Positions 1 to 7,148 of a stretch of DNA of 33,073 nucleotides are shown here, one piece after another. Below the pieces are notes generated by a model that worked only from the letters and a program-made list of their open reading frames with translations, did not search any database and was not told the origin of the DNA. A program made the position numbers and the translations under genes. Source of the stretch: a virus; IMG/VR virus record IMGVR_UViG_3300042878_000954, positions 1-33,073 of that record. The stretch is one strand, 5' to 3'. Within the stretch, counting starts at the first letter, position 1. Each line of letters starts with the position of its first letter.

Positions 1-867
1 AAAGAGTCCTCACGAAAGAAGCACCGAGCGGACATCATCCGACTCGGTATTGATTTTGATGCTGTAATGGATGACAATGTATCCGCAATCGGTACCCTTG
101 CTATCGCCTCATGGCGCCAGTGGGAGACCCATACTTTTGGGGGCTATGACCCTATGAATGACGATGACGAACAAGAGATCAGTAGCACCGAGGATGGGTC
201 AATAATTGCTATTGACCCTAAACCACATACCCCCACTTTAGCGGTTTCAGGGGGGTCATCTATTGCTATCAACGTCCCAAACAAGCGGCACGAGAGTGAC
301 CGTGTATTGCTACCAGTAATGGGCATAGAGACGATGACCTCATTTGGCTCGCAAACCGTTGATGGGCAAGGGGAATCAATAGAAATTGACCCTGAAAAAG
401 TGAATGTAATTCGTTACAATGCGAACCCTTTACGCCAATGCAATAATTGCTATTTGAGCAGTAGATGTCCTTCATTTAAAGAAAACACAGAATGTGCATT
501 TAACTTGCCGATTGAGATCCGTACAAAGGATCAGTTACAGGCGGCGATGCGTGCATTGTTGGAGATGCAAGTAGGTCGTGTGATGTTCGCTCGCTTTGCA
601 GAAGAACTGGAAGGTCAGGGTCTTGACCCAGCGTTGTCCAACGAAATGGATCGCTTGTTCAATTTGATTGATCGCTTCAAGAACATCTCAGACACCCGTG
701 ACACCATCCGTTTAGAGATGGAAGCACGAGGATCCAGCGGAGTTTTATCTAGATTATTTGGAGCCAAGGCTGGAGAATCAAATCGCATGCTAGAAGGTGG
801 CGGAATGGGACCAAATGCGACCAATTCCATGTACTCAGATATCTTGGATCTATCCGAAGATAATTGA
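1..867 (+). CDS. C-terminal part of a phage protein with a Cys4 cluster (5' end outside window)
   Basis: The frame is open from base 1, so the gene starts upstream; the ATG at 67 is probably internal. About 288 codons are visible. The middle (window codons 28-135) is acidic and low in complexity. Four cysteines follow at codons 147, 150, 156 and 165 (CxxC-x5-C-x8-C), a likely zinc or Fe-S site, and then a helical part with many charged residues ending near SGVLSRLFG. The layout resembles DNA-binding packaging proteins I associate with terminase genes in actinophages, but I cannot confirm this and do not assign a function. The TGA stop lies inside the TTGACA box of the next promoter. Confidence 0.75.
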   Translation, partial: KESSRKKHRADIIRLGIDFDAVMDDNVSAIGTLAIASWRQWETHTFGGYDPMNDDDEQEISSTEDGSIIAIDPKPHTPTLAVSGGSSIAINVPNKRHESDRVLLPVMGIETMTSFGSQTVDGQGESIEIDPEKVNVIRYNANPLRQCNNCYLSSRCPSFKENTECAFNLPIEIRTKDQLQAAMRALLEMQVGRVMFARFAEELEGQGLDPALSNEMDRLFNLIDRFKNISDTRDTIRLEMEARGSSGVLSRLFGAKAGESNRMLEGGGMGPNATNSMYSDILDLSEDN

Positions 868-893
868 CAAGACCGCTCACGCACCTATATAAT
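864..893 (+). promoter_or_regulatory. Sigma70-type promoter, TTGACA-N18-TATAAT
   Basis: A perfect -35 box TTGACA (864-869) and a perfect -10 box TATAAT (888-893) are separated by 18 bp. Transcription would start near 900, about 20 nt before the DUF6378-like gene at 921, leaving room for its GAGGTG ribosome binding site. It overlaps the stop codon of the preceding gene. Confidence 0.8.
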
Positions 894-920
894 TCCCGCA
901 ACATAACAGCGAGGTGCACC

Positions 921-1238
921 ATGACTAGTAACCCCACCAACCGTACCAACATCTTGGCGGAAGCCGATCACCTAGTAAACGGTGTTCGTGACGCCGACTA
1001 CGGCGATCCCATTGATGACTTTGCCACTACAGGAGACCTGTGGAGCACATACCTTCGGCGCATCATTGACCGCCGTCAAGAGGTACAGATCAAACCACAT
1101 GATGTGGCTGTCATGATGATGCTCCTTAAGATCGCCCGCCTCTCTTGGACTCCTGAGAAGCGTGACCACTGGACTGACGCTATTGGTTACGGCGCATGTG
1201 GTTGGGATTGCGAAGTGCAGGAAGAGGGTCTTAAGTGA
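921..1238 (+). CDS. DUF6378-like phage protein
   Basis: The protein has 105 residues. The ATG at 921 is preferred because GAGGTG lies just upstream and because the alternative start at 864 falls inside the promoter. The N-terminal pattern ILAEADHLVNGVRDADYGDP matches the ILxEAxxLVxGxRxxxYGDP signature of DUF6378, a small helical family common in actinophages with no known activity. The central segment has DVAVMMMLLKIARL, also typical. It is the first gene after the strong promoter and its stop overlaps the next start (TGATG). Confidence 0.75.
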   Translation: MTSNPTNRTNILAEADHLVNGVRDADYGDPIDDFATTGDLWSTYLRRIIDRRQEVQIKPHDVAVMMMLLKIARLSWTPEKRDHWTDAIGYGACGWDCEVQEEGLK

Positions 1239-1669
1239 TGTACAACAACAACGACTATTACAATGAATGGATGTCAAAAAAAGATCCCCGTTACATTTTT
1301 AATCCAAGTGAGCCAAACCATTGGACGATGCAACAGGAGTTAGAGCGTGAGCGCAAGCGTATGTCTTATGCCCTCAGCATGATTCCACAGATAGTAAAGC
1401 AAGAAACAACACCTACATTGGAAGAGTTCTCTGCTCAGGCTGAGTTGTCCATGGCGGAGATCTTGCTAGATAACTGGGACAACATCCTTCAGTTGGCAGT
1501 AGACAACAAGCGCCTAGCAGGTGAGGTTGTTTCTCTTCTTGGACAGATTGAGAAGATGAATGAGCAGGTAGAGCGCATGAGTACAGCAATCTATACTGCT
1601 ATTGAAAACACTATTCGTCCGATTCGTGACAAGCGCATTCACGATGAAGTTCCAACGGAAGAGTTTTAA
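1238..1669 (+). CDS. Hypothetical protein with coiled-coil segment
   Basis: The 143-residue product is not recognised. The start at ATG 1238 overlaps the upstream TGA; a GTG three bases earlier is possible. Residues 1-40 are rich in Asn, Tyr and charged residues. From about residue 60 the sequence is helical with heptad-like spacing (LAVDNKRLAGEVVSLLGQIE and the stretch after it), suggesting a coiled coil of 50-60 residues. It is joined to the upstream gene by translational coupling and to WhiB 1 downstream by a TAA-TTG junction with no gap. Confidence 0.65.
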   Translation: MYNNNDYYNEWMSKKDPRYIFNPSEPNHWTMQQELERERKRMSYALSMIPQIVKQETTPTLEEFSAQAELSMAEILLDNWDNILQLAVDNKRLAGEVVSLLGQIEKMNEQVERMSTAIYTAIENTIRPIRDKRIHDEVPTEEF

Positions 1670-2086
1670 TTGCCACAGTTCGCAGAAGACTGGCGTGTTG
1701 ACGCACTCTGCAAAGACCGAGCCATTGATCTTTGGTACCCGCCACTAGACACTGACGTTCCAGAGAATTACTACATAATCTCTAGAGCAGTATGTCACCA
1801 GTGCCCAGTCTGGAAAGAATGTCTAGACGATGGAGTGGAAGAGAAGTGGGGAATGTGGGGCGGTCTGACGCCACAAGAGCGCACAGCGCTTACTGTAGAG
1901 CATCCTAAAGCCAGCGTGATGCGCCAGCATGGTACATGGGTGCGTTATAGGCAAGGTTGTCGTTGCCCTGAATGTGAGACTGCGGAGTCAGCAGAGATTA
2001 ATAAAATAAATATTGAAGAGATTCCTAAAATGGGTGCAAAAGAGATTGATTTAGAGATGCTTAAGTTTAGGTTGATTCAGTCTTAA
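1670..2086 (+). CDS. whiB: WhiB-family Fe-S transcription regulator with extra C-terminal Cys cluster
   Basis: The 138-residue product has the WhiB cysteines C14, C42, C45 and C51 (CHQCPVWKEC), which bind a [4Fe-4S] cluster in this family, followed by the turn motif GMWGGLTPQER at 61-71. The start is TTG, directly after the previous TAA. A second unit, HGTWVRYRQGCRCPEC (87-102, C97/C99/C102), resembles a small Cys motif that occurs alone or fused in actinophage proteins. Phage WhiB proteins are known to act on host transcription or on superinfection; the target here is unknown. The tail (103-138) is helical and charged. Confidence 0.9.
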   Translation: MPQFAEDWRVDALCKDRAIDLWYPPLDTDVPENYYIISRAVCHQCPVWKECLDDGVEEKWGMWGGLTPQERTALTVEHPKASVMRQHGTWVRYRQGCRCPECETAESAEINKINIEEIPKMGAKEIDLEMLKFRLIQS

Positions 2087-2092
2087 CACCTG

Positions 2093-2098
2093 TAAACT
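2093..2098 (+). promoter_or_regulatory. Extended -10 promoter (TG-TAAACT) whose start falls at a hairpin
   Basis: TAAACT preceded by TG forms an extended -10 box. Transcription would begin around 2105, immediately before the hairpin at 2107-2144, so the transcript of the transglycosylase-like gene would carry a 5' stem-loop. Confidence 0.5.
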
Positions 2099-2106
2099 AG
2101 AAGGGT

Positions 2107-2150
2107 AACGCCCATAGAGTTCTTTACAGAATCCTGTGGGCGTTTTGCTT
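2107..2150 (+). terminator. Hairpin terminator or 5' leader hairpin
   Basis: An 8-bp stem AACGCCCA/TGGGCGTT (2107-2114 with 2137-2144) encloses a smaller hairpin TTCT-TTAC-AGAA and is followed by TTTTGCTTT. It fits an intrinsic terminator for the WhiB operon. Because a -10 box lies 9 bp upstream, it would also form the very 5' end of the next transcript. Confidence 0.65.
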
Positions 2151-2174
2151 TATCCACCTATCAAGGAGAATCTA

Positions 2175-2672
2175 TTGTTAGATCGCACGCTAGTAGTAGT
2201 GGGGACAGCCCTGTACTCAATAATGACATTGGTACTCGGGATCTCTTCACAATCACCAACGCCCGAAGTAACAGCAATACAAGTAACCCCTCTAGTGCAA
2301 TCGGTATCACTTGAGGTAATAAATGCAAAGGAATTGGCACCCGAAGAGATGGCAGTGCCTAAAGGAATACCGAAAGATCCAACGAAGCGATGCCCTAAGT
2401 GGGAAGCAAAGTTTCGTGAGTACAAACTGCCAGTCGTTACGTTTTCGTATATAAGTTGGCGTGAGTCCCGTTGCTCAGTTTCAGCACACAACACCACACT
2501 CAACCGCAACGGCTCACAAGACCTCGGTCTCGTTCAGATTAATTCCTCATGGCGGACAGTCACGAGGAACATATGCGGAACAGAAATAAAAGGATTATTC
2601 AATGTGGACTGCAACCTGTCGGTAGCGAAGTATCTCTACGAAAACGGCGGACTACGGCACTGGAGCCTGTAG
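2175..2672 (+). CDS. Secreted lytic transglycosylase/lysozyme-like protein
   Basis: TTG 2175 is chosen as start because AAGGAG lies 6 nt upstream and the next residues form a signal anchor (LVVVGTALYSIMTLVLGI, about residues 6-23). The 165-residue product has a linker to about 65 and then an SLT-type lysozyme-fold domain: SYISWRESRC, with the predicted catalytic Glu at residue 97, then GSQDLGLVQIN and a late segment DCNLSVAKYLY ending in W. Cys 73, 100, 134 and 146 could form disulfides. The role would be peptidoglycan cleavage, either for entry or in release. It lies far from the fibre genes and close to regulators. Confidence 0.75.
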   Translation: MLDRTLVVVGTALYSIMTLVLGISSQSPTPEVTAIQVTPLVQSVSLEVINAKELAPEEMAVPKGIPKDPTKRCPKWEAKFREYKLPVVTFSYISWRESRCSVSAHNTTLNRNGSQDLGLVQINSSWRTVTRNICGTEIKGLFNVDCNLSVAKYLYENGGLRHWSL

Positions 2673-2692
2673 CAACAACGTACACAACACGG

Positions 2693-2698
2693 TAGGAT
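2693..2698 (+). promoter_or_regulatory. Leaderless -10 element (TAGGAT-N6-ATG)
   Basis: TAGGAT sits exactly 6 nt before the ATG at 2705, the geometry of leaderless transcripts in actinobacteria. No ribosome binding site is visible between them. Confidence 0.6.
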
Positions 2699-2704
2699 GT
2701 AAAC

Positions 2705-2914
2705 ATGACAAATCAACTACAACCCGAACACTTAGCAGGCACTAGCGAGATCGCTGTAATACTTGGAGTAACCAAACAGCGAATCCATGCACTGCGTAAG
2801 CAGAAGAAGTTCCCACAACCAATCGCTCACCTAGCATCAACACCCATTTGGGACAAGCGTGACATTCAGGCGTTCCTTGCTGAGTGGCGTCCATGGAAGG
2901 TGGCACAGCAATGA
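2705..2914 (+). CDS. Small helix-turn-helix DNA-binding protein (excisionase/MerR-like fold)
   Basis: The 69-residue product reads as one winged-HTH domain: TSEIAVILGVTKQRIHALRK (13-32) gives helix-turn-helix, followed by FPQPIAHLASTPIWDKRDIQ, the wing and final helix seen in HTH_17/excisionase-like proteins. It has a leaderless promoter and no effector domain. It could regulate a nearby operator or act as a recombination directionality factor; no integrase is present in this window, so the first is more likely here. Confidence 0.75.
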   Translation: MTNQLQPEHLAGTSEIAVILGVTKQRIHALRKQKKFPQPIAHLASTPIWDKRDIQAFLAEWRPWKVAQQ

Positions 2915-3048
2915 GCGAGAAGCGCCACTACGAATGCCCACAGTGCGGAAAAGTACTCACCGTATATGTAAAGCCTTCGGTACCACCAACATGCACCAAC
3001 CCTGAGAAACACACCAGCCTCACAGTTGAAATGGTGGAGAAAAAGTGA
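2911..3048 (+). CDS. Small zinc-ribbon protein
   Basis: The 45-residue product starts MSEKRHYECPQCGK, with CxxC at 9/12 and a third Cys at 28 in TCTN. It overlaps the HTH gene by ATGA and the glycosyltransferase by GTGA, so the three are translationally coupled. It may be a zinc-binding stub; only three cysteines are seen, so a His (H34) would have to complete the site. Function unknown. Confidence 0.65.
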   Translation: MSEKRHYECPQCGKVLTVYVKPSVPPTCTNPEKHTSLTVEMVEKK

Positions 3049-4109
3049 GAGTAGGTATTGCCAGCGGTGACTACATTGACGCCAAGCGAGCACAAGACAA
3101 CAAAGAACACTGGGGTGGCTCAGGATGGGCACGCCTAGGTCAGTATGTGGATCGCCTAGAGCATGTCACCATCACGGGAACGCTCACATGGCAAACAGAC
3201 CGCTTCTGTATTCGTGACGCTGATGACATTCTGCATGCTGTGGACATGGTGATCATGCAACGACTCATGCACGCAACGCTTGCCGATCACATCCTCAAGG
3301 CTCGTGCTATCGGTCAAGTGATCGTGAATGACTTGGATGACTGGTACTGGGGGCTTGATCCGTCTAATGATGCTTTCATGTCTTCACACCCAAAGACAAA
3401 CCCAAAAGAGAACCGAGATCACTACAAGAAGGTAATGTCGTCCAGCACGCTAGTAACAGTCTCCACCAAGTATCTTGCTGACCGCATCAAGTCCTTCGTG
3501 CATTGCCCAATTCTTATACTGGAGAACACCGTGGACATAGAACGGTTTACACCGCATGTGCACACTGATAGTTCTGTTCCTGTAGTTGGTTGGGTTGGTG
3601 CCACGAGCCATCGCTCAAGTGACTTGGAAGTTATGCGTGGGATTATTAACCCACTATTGGCTAATGGTGACATCACCTTTCAGCACAGTGGTAATCATCT
3701 AAACGCTCCATCGGTAGCCAGCCTTCTTGGGCTTCACGATGATCAAGTAAAGACTCTAGGTGCGGTTGATGCTTTGCTGTATCCATCGCTGTTGACCATG
3801 GATGTCGGGATTGCACCATTGCGTGACACGCCGTTTAACCACGCCAAGAGCGACATCAAATTGTTGGAGTACTCCGCTTCGGGGATTCCATGGATTGGTT
3901 CATCGCTGTCGGCGTATGAGAGTTTGCGTAAAGAGTGGGGTGTTGGTCGTACTGCGAGTAAACCATCGCAGTGGCTCAAGCATCTGAAGGATCTCAAGGA
4001 TCCAGTCAGGCGAGCAGACGAGGGAGAGGCTTTAAGAGAAGCAGTGCGCTCACGAGACATCAGCCTCGGAGCACACCGCCTCAATTCACTTATTGACAGT
4101 CTTACTTAA
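3045..4109 (+). CDS. Glycosyltransferase, GT4-like (GT-B fold)
   Basis: The 354-residue product starts at GTG 3045, overlapping the zinc-ribbon stop. The N-terminal half contains IASGDYID, a Gly-rich turn GGSGWARLGQY and VIVNDLDDWYWGL, as in phage group 1 transferases. The C-terminal half has VVGWVGATSHRSSD, then DVGIAPL and the sugar-nucleotide site region KSDIKLLEYSASGIPWIGS, where KLLEY fits the E-x7-E region of GT4 enzymes. It probably transfers a sugar to DNA, a virion protein or a host glycan. Its 3' end overlaps the opposing WhiB gene by 24 bp. Confidence 0.85.
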   Translation: MRVGIASGDYIDAKRAQDNKEHWGGSGWARLGQYVDRLEHVTITGTLTWQTDRFCIRDADDILHAVDMVIMQRLMHATLADHILKARAIGQVIVNDLDDWYWGLDPSNDAFMSSHPKTNPKENRDHYKKVMSSSTLVTVSTKYLADRIKSFVHCPILILENTVDIERFTPHVHTDSSVPVVGWVGATSHRSSDLEVMRGIINPLLANGDITFQHSGNHLNAPSVASLLGLHDDQVKTLGAVDALLYPSLLTMDVGIAPLRDTPFNHAKSDIKLLEYSASGIPWIGSSLSAYESLRKEWGVGRTASKPSQWLKHLKDLKDPVRRADEGEALREAVRSRDISLGAHRLNSLIDSLT

Positions 4110-4478
4110 CTTTCGTTCTTTGCGTTCAACACGCTGTCGTAATACCTCACGCTCTGTCGGCTTGAGGTCATCCATTTCATAACCAGCCCATATACCATCT
4201 CTGAAGTCATTCAGAACGGCATAGCGCAGGCATTCGTATTGCACTGGGCATGAACCACAGATTCGTTGTGCACGCTTCCTACGGCTGTTAACAGTCTTCC
4301 CTCTAGCGGATGAGTTGTTAATGCCCTTTGGCTTACTGGCGAACCACATTGATGAATCTTCTTCTCTGCACTTGGCTTGTAGTCTCCACTTAGCGTTTAC
4401 TTCGGGGAACGGAAGCGGTGTGATGTCCATGTCTAAAACAGAGGTGGGGGATTTCTCCCCCACCACCGCTTCGGTCAT
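4086..4478 (-). CDS. whiB: Second WhiB-family Fe-S transcription regulator
   Basis: The 130-residue product has C37, C74, C77 and C83 (CGSCPVQYEC) and GIWAGY at 95-100, the complete WhiB signature. The region 60-72 is basic (KTVNSRRKRAQR). The C-terminal tail (106-130) is Lys/Arg-rich, as in DNA-contacting WhiB tails. Its start overlaps the DUF932 stop (ATGA), so it depends on upstream translation. A strong 8-bp inverted repeat lies in codons 5-12 (4443-4464) and could modulate that coupling. Sequence similarity to WhiB 1 is low outside the motifs, so it is not a recent duplicate. Confidence 0.9.
   Translation of the reverse strand: MTEAVVGEKSPTSVLDMDITPLPFPEVNAKWRLQAKCREEDSSMWFASKPKGINNSSARGKTVNSRRKRAQRICGSCPVQYECLRYAVLNDFRDGIWAGYEMDDLKPTEREVLRQRVERKERKLSKTVNK
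4443..4464 (-). promoter_or_regulatory. GC-rich hairpin inside the first codons of WhiB 2
   Basis: GGTGGGGG (4443-4450) and CCCCCACC (4457-4464) form a perfect 8-bp stem with a 6-nt loop, 14 nt after the WhiB 2 start. A stem this strong in a coding start is unusual and may slow ribosomes entering from DUF932. Confidence 0.5.
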
Positions 4479-5500
4479 ACCAGCACCACGTCATTCATGA
4501 TGCGAAGCACCTGACGGTCAAACTCATCGGTCTTGCCGTTAAGTGCATTCATTGCGTTGCGCTCCACACGGGATTCGTCCTTGCCACTGAAGTGGTGAGT
4601 CCATGTGTTGAATGCCTGCAACACTCCGAGACCCGTTCCAACCCATGGGGCACAGCGTGGGTCATTCTTGTAGAGGTGACGGATCAACTCTTGCTTGTTC
4701 TGAGCACGGCTCACGGCTTGTGGGCGAGCATCGTCACCAATACTTACTGGCACCAAGCGCTCCACGATGGCGTCCCATTCAGACTGGGTGACTGTCAATG
4801 ATGACAAGCGCTCAATCTCAAGGCTGACTTCGTCTGCCATGGTGTGGATGATTCCGAGAGCATCACGGATGTCTTGGATGCGTCCATTGCTGAACTTGCT
4901 GTGGCGGGTCTTGAACTCTGATCCACTCTCACCAAGTGCTCCAGCAAGCGTGTTGTCGCAGACCACCGCAGTGACTGTGCGCTTGAAGGTGGTGGCAAGT
5001 GTGCCGTTGTGGCTCGTAGTTCCGAGTAGGTGAGGGCGGAACTCAAAGCCCGCCTTGGTCTGAACTGTCTCAGGCATTTCAATGCTGACCCAAGCCACAC
5101 CACCGTTGCGGAGCAAGCCCGCAGAGCCGATCTGAAGGTTGCTGTCATCAATGATGTTGCTGACGGTTCCGATCAACCACTCGTTGTACTGGTGGATCTG
5201 ATACGAGTCCTTGAACATTCCGAGGGTGTCGTAGGTGTCGTTGCGCACGATTGCCTTGCGGTCGGTCTGCTCAATGTAACGATTGACTCCAGCGTTGTCA
5301 GGGACTTGAACGAACACTGGTGCTTCAACAGCCTGCCAGTTGAACAAGCGCCTGCGCACATCTTCAACAGGGATCGCCTGCTCGTAATGGTTTGGCTCAA
5401 TGCCCTGATCGGTTGCTTTGTAGTGCCATGCGTTTCCACGCTTGGATGTAAAGCCCACCAGAACATTCTGGTTGAGCCACTGGCTGGTTTCTTTTGACAT
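4475..5500 (-). CDS. DUF932 (phage/plasmid-like) protein
   Basis: The 341-residue protein has the length and segments of DUF932/TIGR03299: an N-terminal part with a repeated turn and VRRRLFNWQAVEAPVFV, then TYDTLGMFKDSYQIHQYNEW, the ...FRPHLLGTTSHNGTLATTFKR core with VVCDNTLAGAL, and a C-terminal Trp-rich helix region. The family is widespread on phages and plasmids; its biochemical role is not established. AAGGAG lies 6-7 nt before the ATG at 5500. It is the first gene after the palindromic promoter region and is coupled to WhiB 2. Confidence 0.88.
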   Translation of the reverse strand: MSKETSQWLNQNVLVGFTSKRGNAWHYKATDQGIEPNHYEQAIPVEDVRRRLFNWQAVEAPVFVQVPDNAGVNRYIEQTDRKAIVRNDTYDTLGMFKDSYQIHQYNEWLIGTVSNIIDDSNLQIGSAGLLRNGGVAWVSIEMPETVQTKAGFEFRPHLLGTTSHNGTLATTFKRTVTAVVCDNTLAGALGESGSEFKTRHSKFSNGRIQDIRDALGIIHTMADEVSLEIERLSSLTVTQSEWDAIVERLVPVSIGDDARPQAVSRAQNKQELIRHLYKNDPRCAPWVGTGLGVLQAFNTWTHHFSGKDESRVERNAMNALNGKTDEFDRQVLRIMNDVVLV

Positions 5501-5540
5501 GTCTATCTCCTTGTTGGTTAATTGGTTTATTTGACTTCTT

Positions 5541-5583
5541 GTACCACGGCAATAAAACTATCACCGTGGTACGGGAATAACAA
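5541..5583 (-). promoter_or_regulatory. Promoter overlapped by a 9-bp inverted repeat (candidate operator)
   Basis: Reading the minus strand, TTGTTA (5583-5578), a 17-bp spacer and TAGTTT (5560-5555) form a promoter candidate for DUF932-WhiB 2. A perfect inverted repeat GTACCACGG/CCGTGGTAC (5541-5549 with 5564-5572, 14-nt loop) covers the spacer, -10 and start region. The placement suits a repressor operator, or a hairpin at the 5' end of the transcript. Confidence 0.55.
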
Positions 5584-5592
5584 CTTCTGTTC

Positions 5593-5877
5593 TTATTTTG
5601 TGGGAAGGTCAATGACCTGCCCGTTTTGGATGGTTGACCCGTAGGTCTCTACTAGGTCATTGACGGCGGACTCTATGTTGCCCGAGCAGTTGCTCTGAGC
5701 GATCTCCCATAGGGTCTCTCCGTATGACACGGTGTGCTGTCTCGTATTGCAGACATATGAATCCATACGCTCCGCAGACTCATTAAACAAGAAGTACACA
5801 AATGCTGTTACGAGCACCGCAAGGTACACATTGAACGCCCATGTGACTCTGCTGTTGATGGCTGTGTAATCCTTCAC
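5593..5877 (-). CDS. Membrane-anchored LysM protein
   Basis: The 94-residue protein has one N-terminal membrane segment (VYLAVLVTAFVYFLF, about 18-32) followed by an outside domain. Residues 48-92 read as LysM: HTVSYGETLWEIAQSNC, a middle helix and GQVIDLP at the end. LysM binds peptidoglycan or chitin-type glycans. Two Cys (42, 63) may pair outside the cell. It overlaps the next upstream gene by 4 bp. It might guard the cell wall during infection or help in lysis; no enzymatic domain is present. Confidence 0.75.
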   Translation of the reverse strand: MKDYTAINSRVTWAFNVYLAVLVTAFVYFLFNESAERMDSYVCNTRQHTVSYGETLWEIAQSNCSGNIESAVNDLVETYGSTIQNGQVIDLPTK

Positions 5878-6188
5878 TCTGTCTCCTCCATTGGTAGTTC
5901 TTTTCCTTTGTAATTAAAGTTTGCAATGTGTAACCACTGCGATGTGTCCGTTTCCAACCTGTGCTTCAGGTATGGGTACGCAACGACATGGACTACATCG
6001 GGTTCACCATTTGAGTAAAAGTTGATGTCCCAATTTTTGCTGTATGCGTACCACTCATCCCATCCATCGTGGAATACATCTCTGTCAACTAGCCCAGTGA
6101 TGTACCCAGTTGCCCATAACTTAATCTGATCGTATTCAGATTGATCCATCAATGGTGTGATGTCGCTTTCCATTGCTCTACTTCTCAT
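5874..6188 (-). CDS. Hypothetical acidic protein
   Basis: The 104-residue product is rich in Trp, Tyr and Asp (for example DGWDEWYAYSKNWD) and has no recognised motif. The start at 6188 is set by an ATGA overlap with the preceding gene, although the internal Met at residue 6 is an alternative. No membrane segment or Cys cluster is seen. It belongs to the tightly overlapping early-type gene train. Confidence 0.6.
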   Translation of the reverse strand: MRSRAMESDITPLMDQSEYDQIKLWATGYITGLVDRDVFHDGWDEWYAYSKNWDINFYSNGEPDVVHVVAYPYLKHRLETDTSQWLHIANFNYKGKELPMEETE

Positions 6189-6397
6189 TGCTCTACCTCC
6201 ACGATCTCCACGATCTCTATGAATGACCCCAGTGTCAACAGCGCCTCAACGAGACGAATTGCATCGGGAGCATTGGTTGGTTCATCCAAGTCGGAGCGCT
6301 TGCGCACTGTGACTTGAAGTGTGAATGTTGAGTCATCCTCGCCAGTTCGCCACGCTGGCTCGGTTGTGACCCACTTGTCGTACTCGGACATCTTCAT
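6185..6397 (-). CDS. Hypothetical small protein
   Basis: The 70-residue product overlaps both neighbours by ATGA. It has a predicted beta strand (STFTLQVTVRKR) and ends in a repeated IEIVEIVEVEQ, encoded by two copies of GATCGTGGA, a small tandem duplication. No family is recognised. Confidence 0.6.
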   Translation of the reverse strand: MKMSEYDKWVTTEPAWRTGEDDSTFTLQVTVRKRSDLDEPTNAPDAIRLVEALLTLGSFIEIVEIVEVEQ

Positions 6398-6945
6398 GAC
6401 AGCGCTCCGTAGAGTGTCTCAAAGTCTCCGTTGATCCATTCCTTAAGTTTGGCTGGCTCAGGTGTGAGCACCGAGATACCCATGCTGAACACATTGCTTG
6501 TAGGGTCAGCCACGATGGCTACAGGAACGGGCGGTACCAAGTCACCTGTCATTAGTGACTCAGCCCATTCATTGAATGTCTGCTTGCGTTCAGCAATTGG
6601 GTCACCCCAGCCTCCCGTAGTCCAACCGTCCATGACCTGTGTCCAGCCTTCAATCGTGGTGTTGAAGTAACCACGCCATGCACTGGAGTGCACATACTCA
6701 CGATTGACCGTGATGTTGGTGCGAAACATGTCATCTCCATACTCGTCCATGCGTACATGATCTCCGATGTAGTACTTGAGCACTGCACCATCGTCAATGA
6801 CATGGAGAGTTGAAGCATGGTTCTGATCCGATTCGTAGCAACCCCAGCAGAGGTAATCCTCTTTGACGGTGCTCCAGCCGTAGTCACCTTCGGTGTCCAC
6901 GATCTCCTCGCATTCACAGCACTTGTTCTCTGTGTCTTCGCTCAT
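6394..6945 (-). CDS. Zinc-finger hypothetical protein
   Basis: The 183-residue product opens with a zinc-ribbon-like pair: C9/C10-x-C12 and, after a turn, CWGCYES (two CxxC-type knuckles within the first 40 residues). The remainder is rich in Trp and acidic residues, with no recognised fold. Start and stop overlap neighbours (TAATG and ATGA). Confidence 0.6.
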   Translation of the reverse strand: MSEDTENKCCECEEIVDTEGDYGWSTVKEDYLCWGCYESDQNHASTLHVIDDGAVLKYYIGDHVRMDEYGDDMFRTNITVNREYVHSSAWRGYFNTTIEGWTQVMDGWTTGGWGDPIAERKQTFNEWAESLMTGDLVPPVPVAIVADPTSNVFSMGISVLTPEPAKLKEWINGDFETLYGALS

Positions 6946-7148
6946 TACTTTGCCTCCATTACTTTGAGCACTTCGTTGGTTGTGGTGTTCTGCAATTCAA
7001 TGCGACCCTTTGCCCACATCTCTTTGGTCTTTGCCTGATCAAGGATGTAGAAGATTGCTTTGAATGTTGCTTCATGATCATCCACCTCAGTGAATGAATG
7101 CTTTTGCACTTTGCCTAAGCGCTGTGCGGTCAGTTGGTACTCGTTCAT
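6945..7148 (-). CDS. Hypothetical small protein
   Basis: The 67-residue product begins MNEYQLTAQRL; this ATG (7148) overlaps the preceding TAA as TAATG, which is the reason for preferring it to the ATG 12 nt upstream. It is helical and charged (EATFKAIFYILDQAKTKEMW), with no recognised family. Confidence 0.6.
   Translation of the reverse strand: MNEYQLTAQRLGKVQKHSFTEVDDHEATFKAIFYILDQAKTKEMWAKGRIELQNTTTNEVLKVMEAK

Noticed and set aside
4592-5497. Plus-strand frames within DUF932
   Set aside because: Antisense to a well-recognised family, with no ribosome sites and low-quality composition.
6200-6230. Short tandem repeat (CCACGATCT twice) as a regulatory repeat
   Set aside because: It lies in a coding region in frame and encodes a repeated EIV; two copies are too few to call it more than a small duplication.
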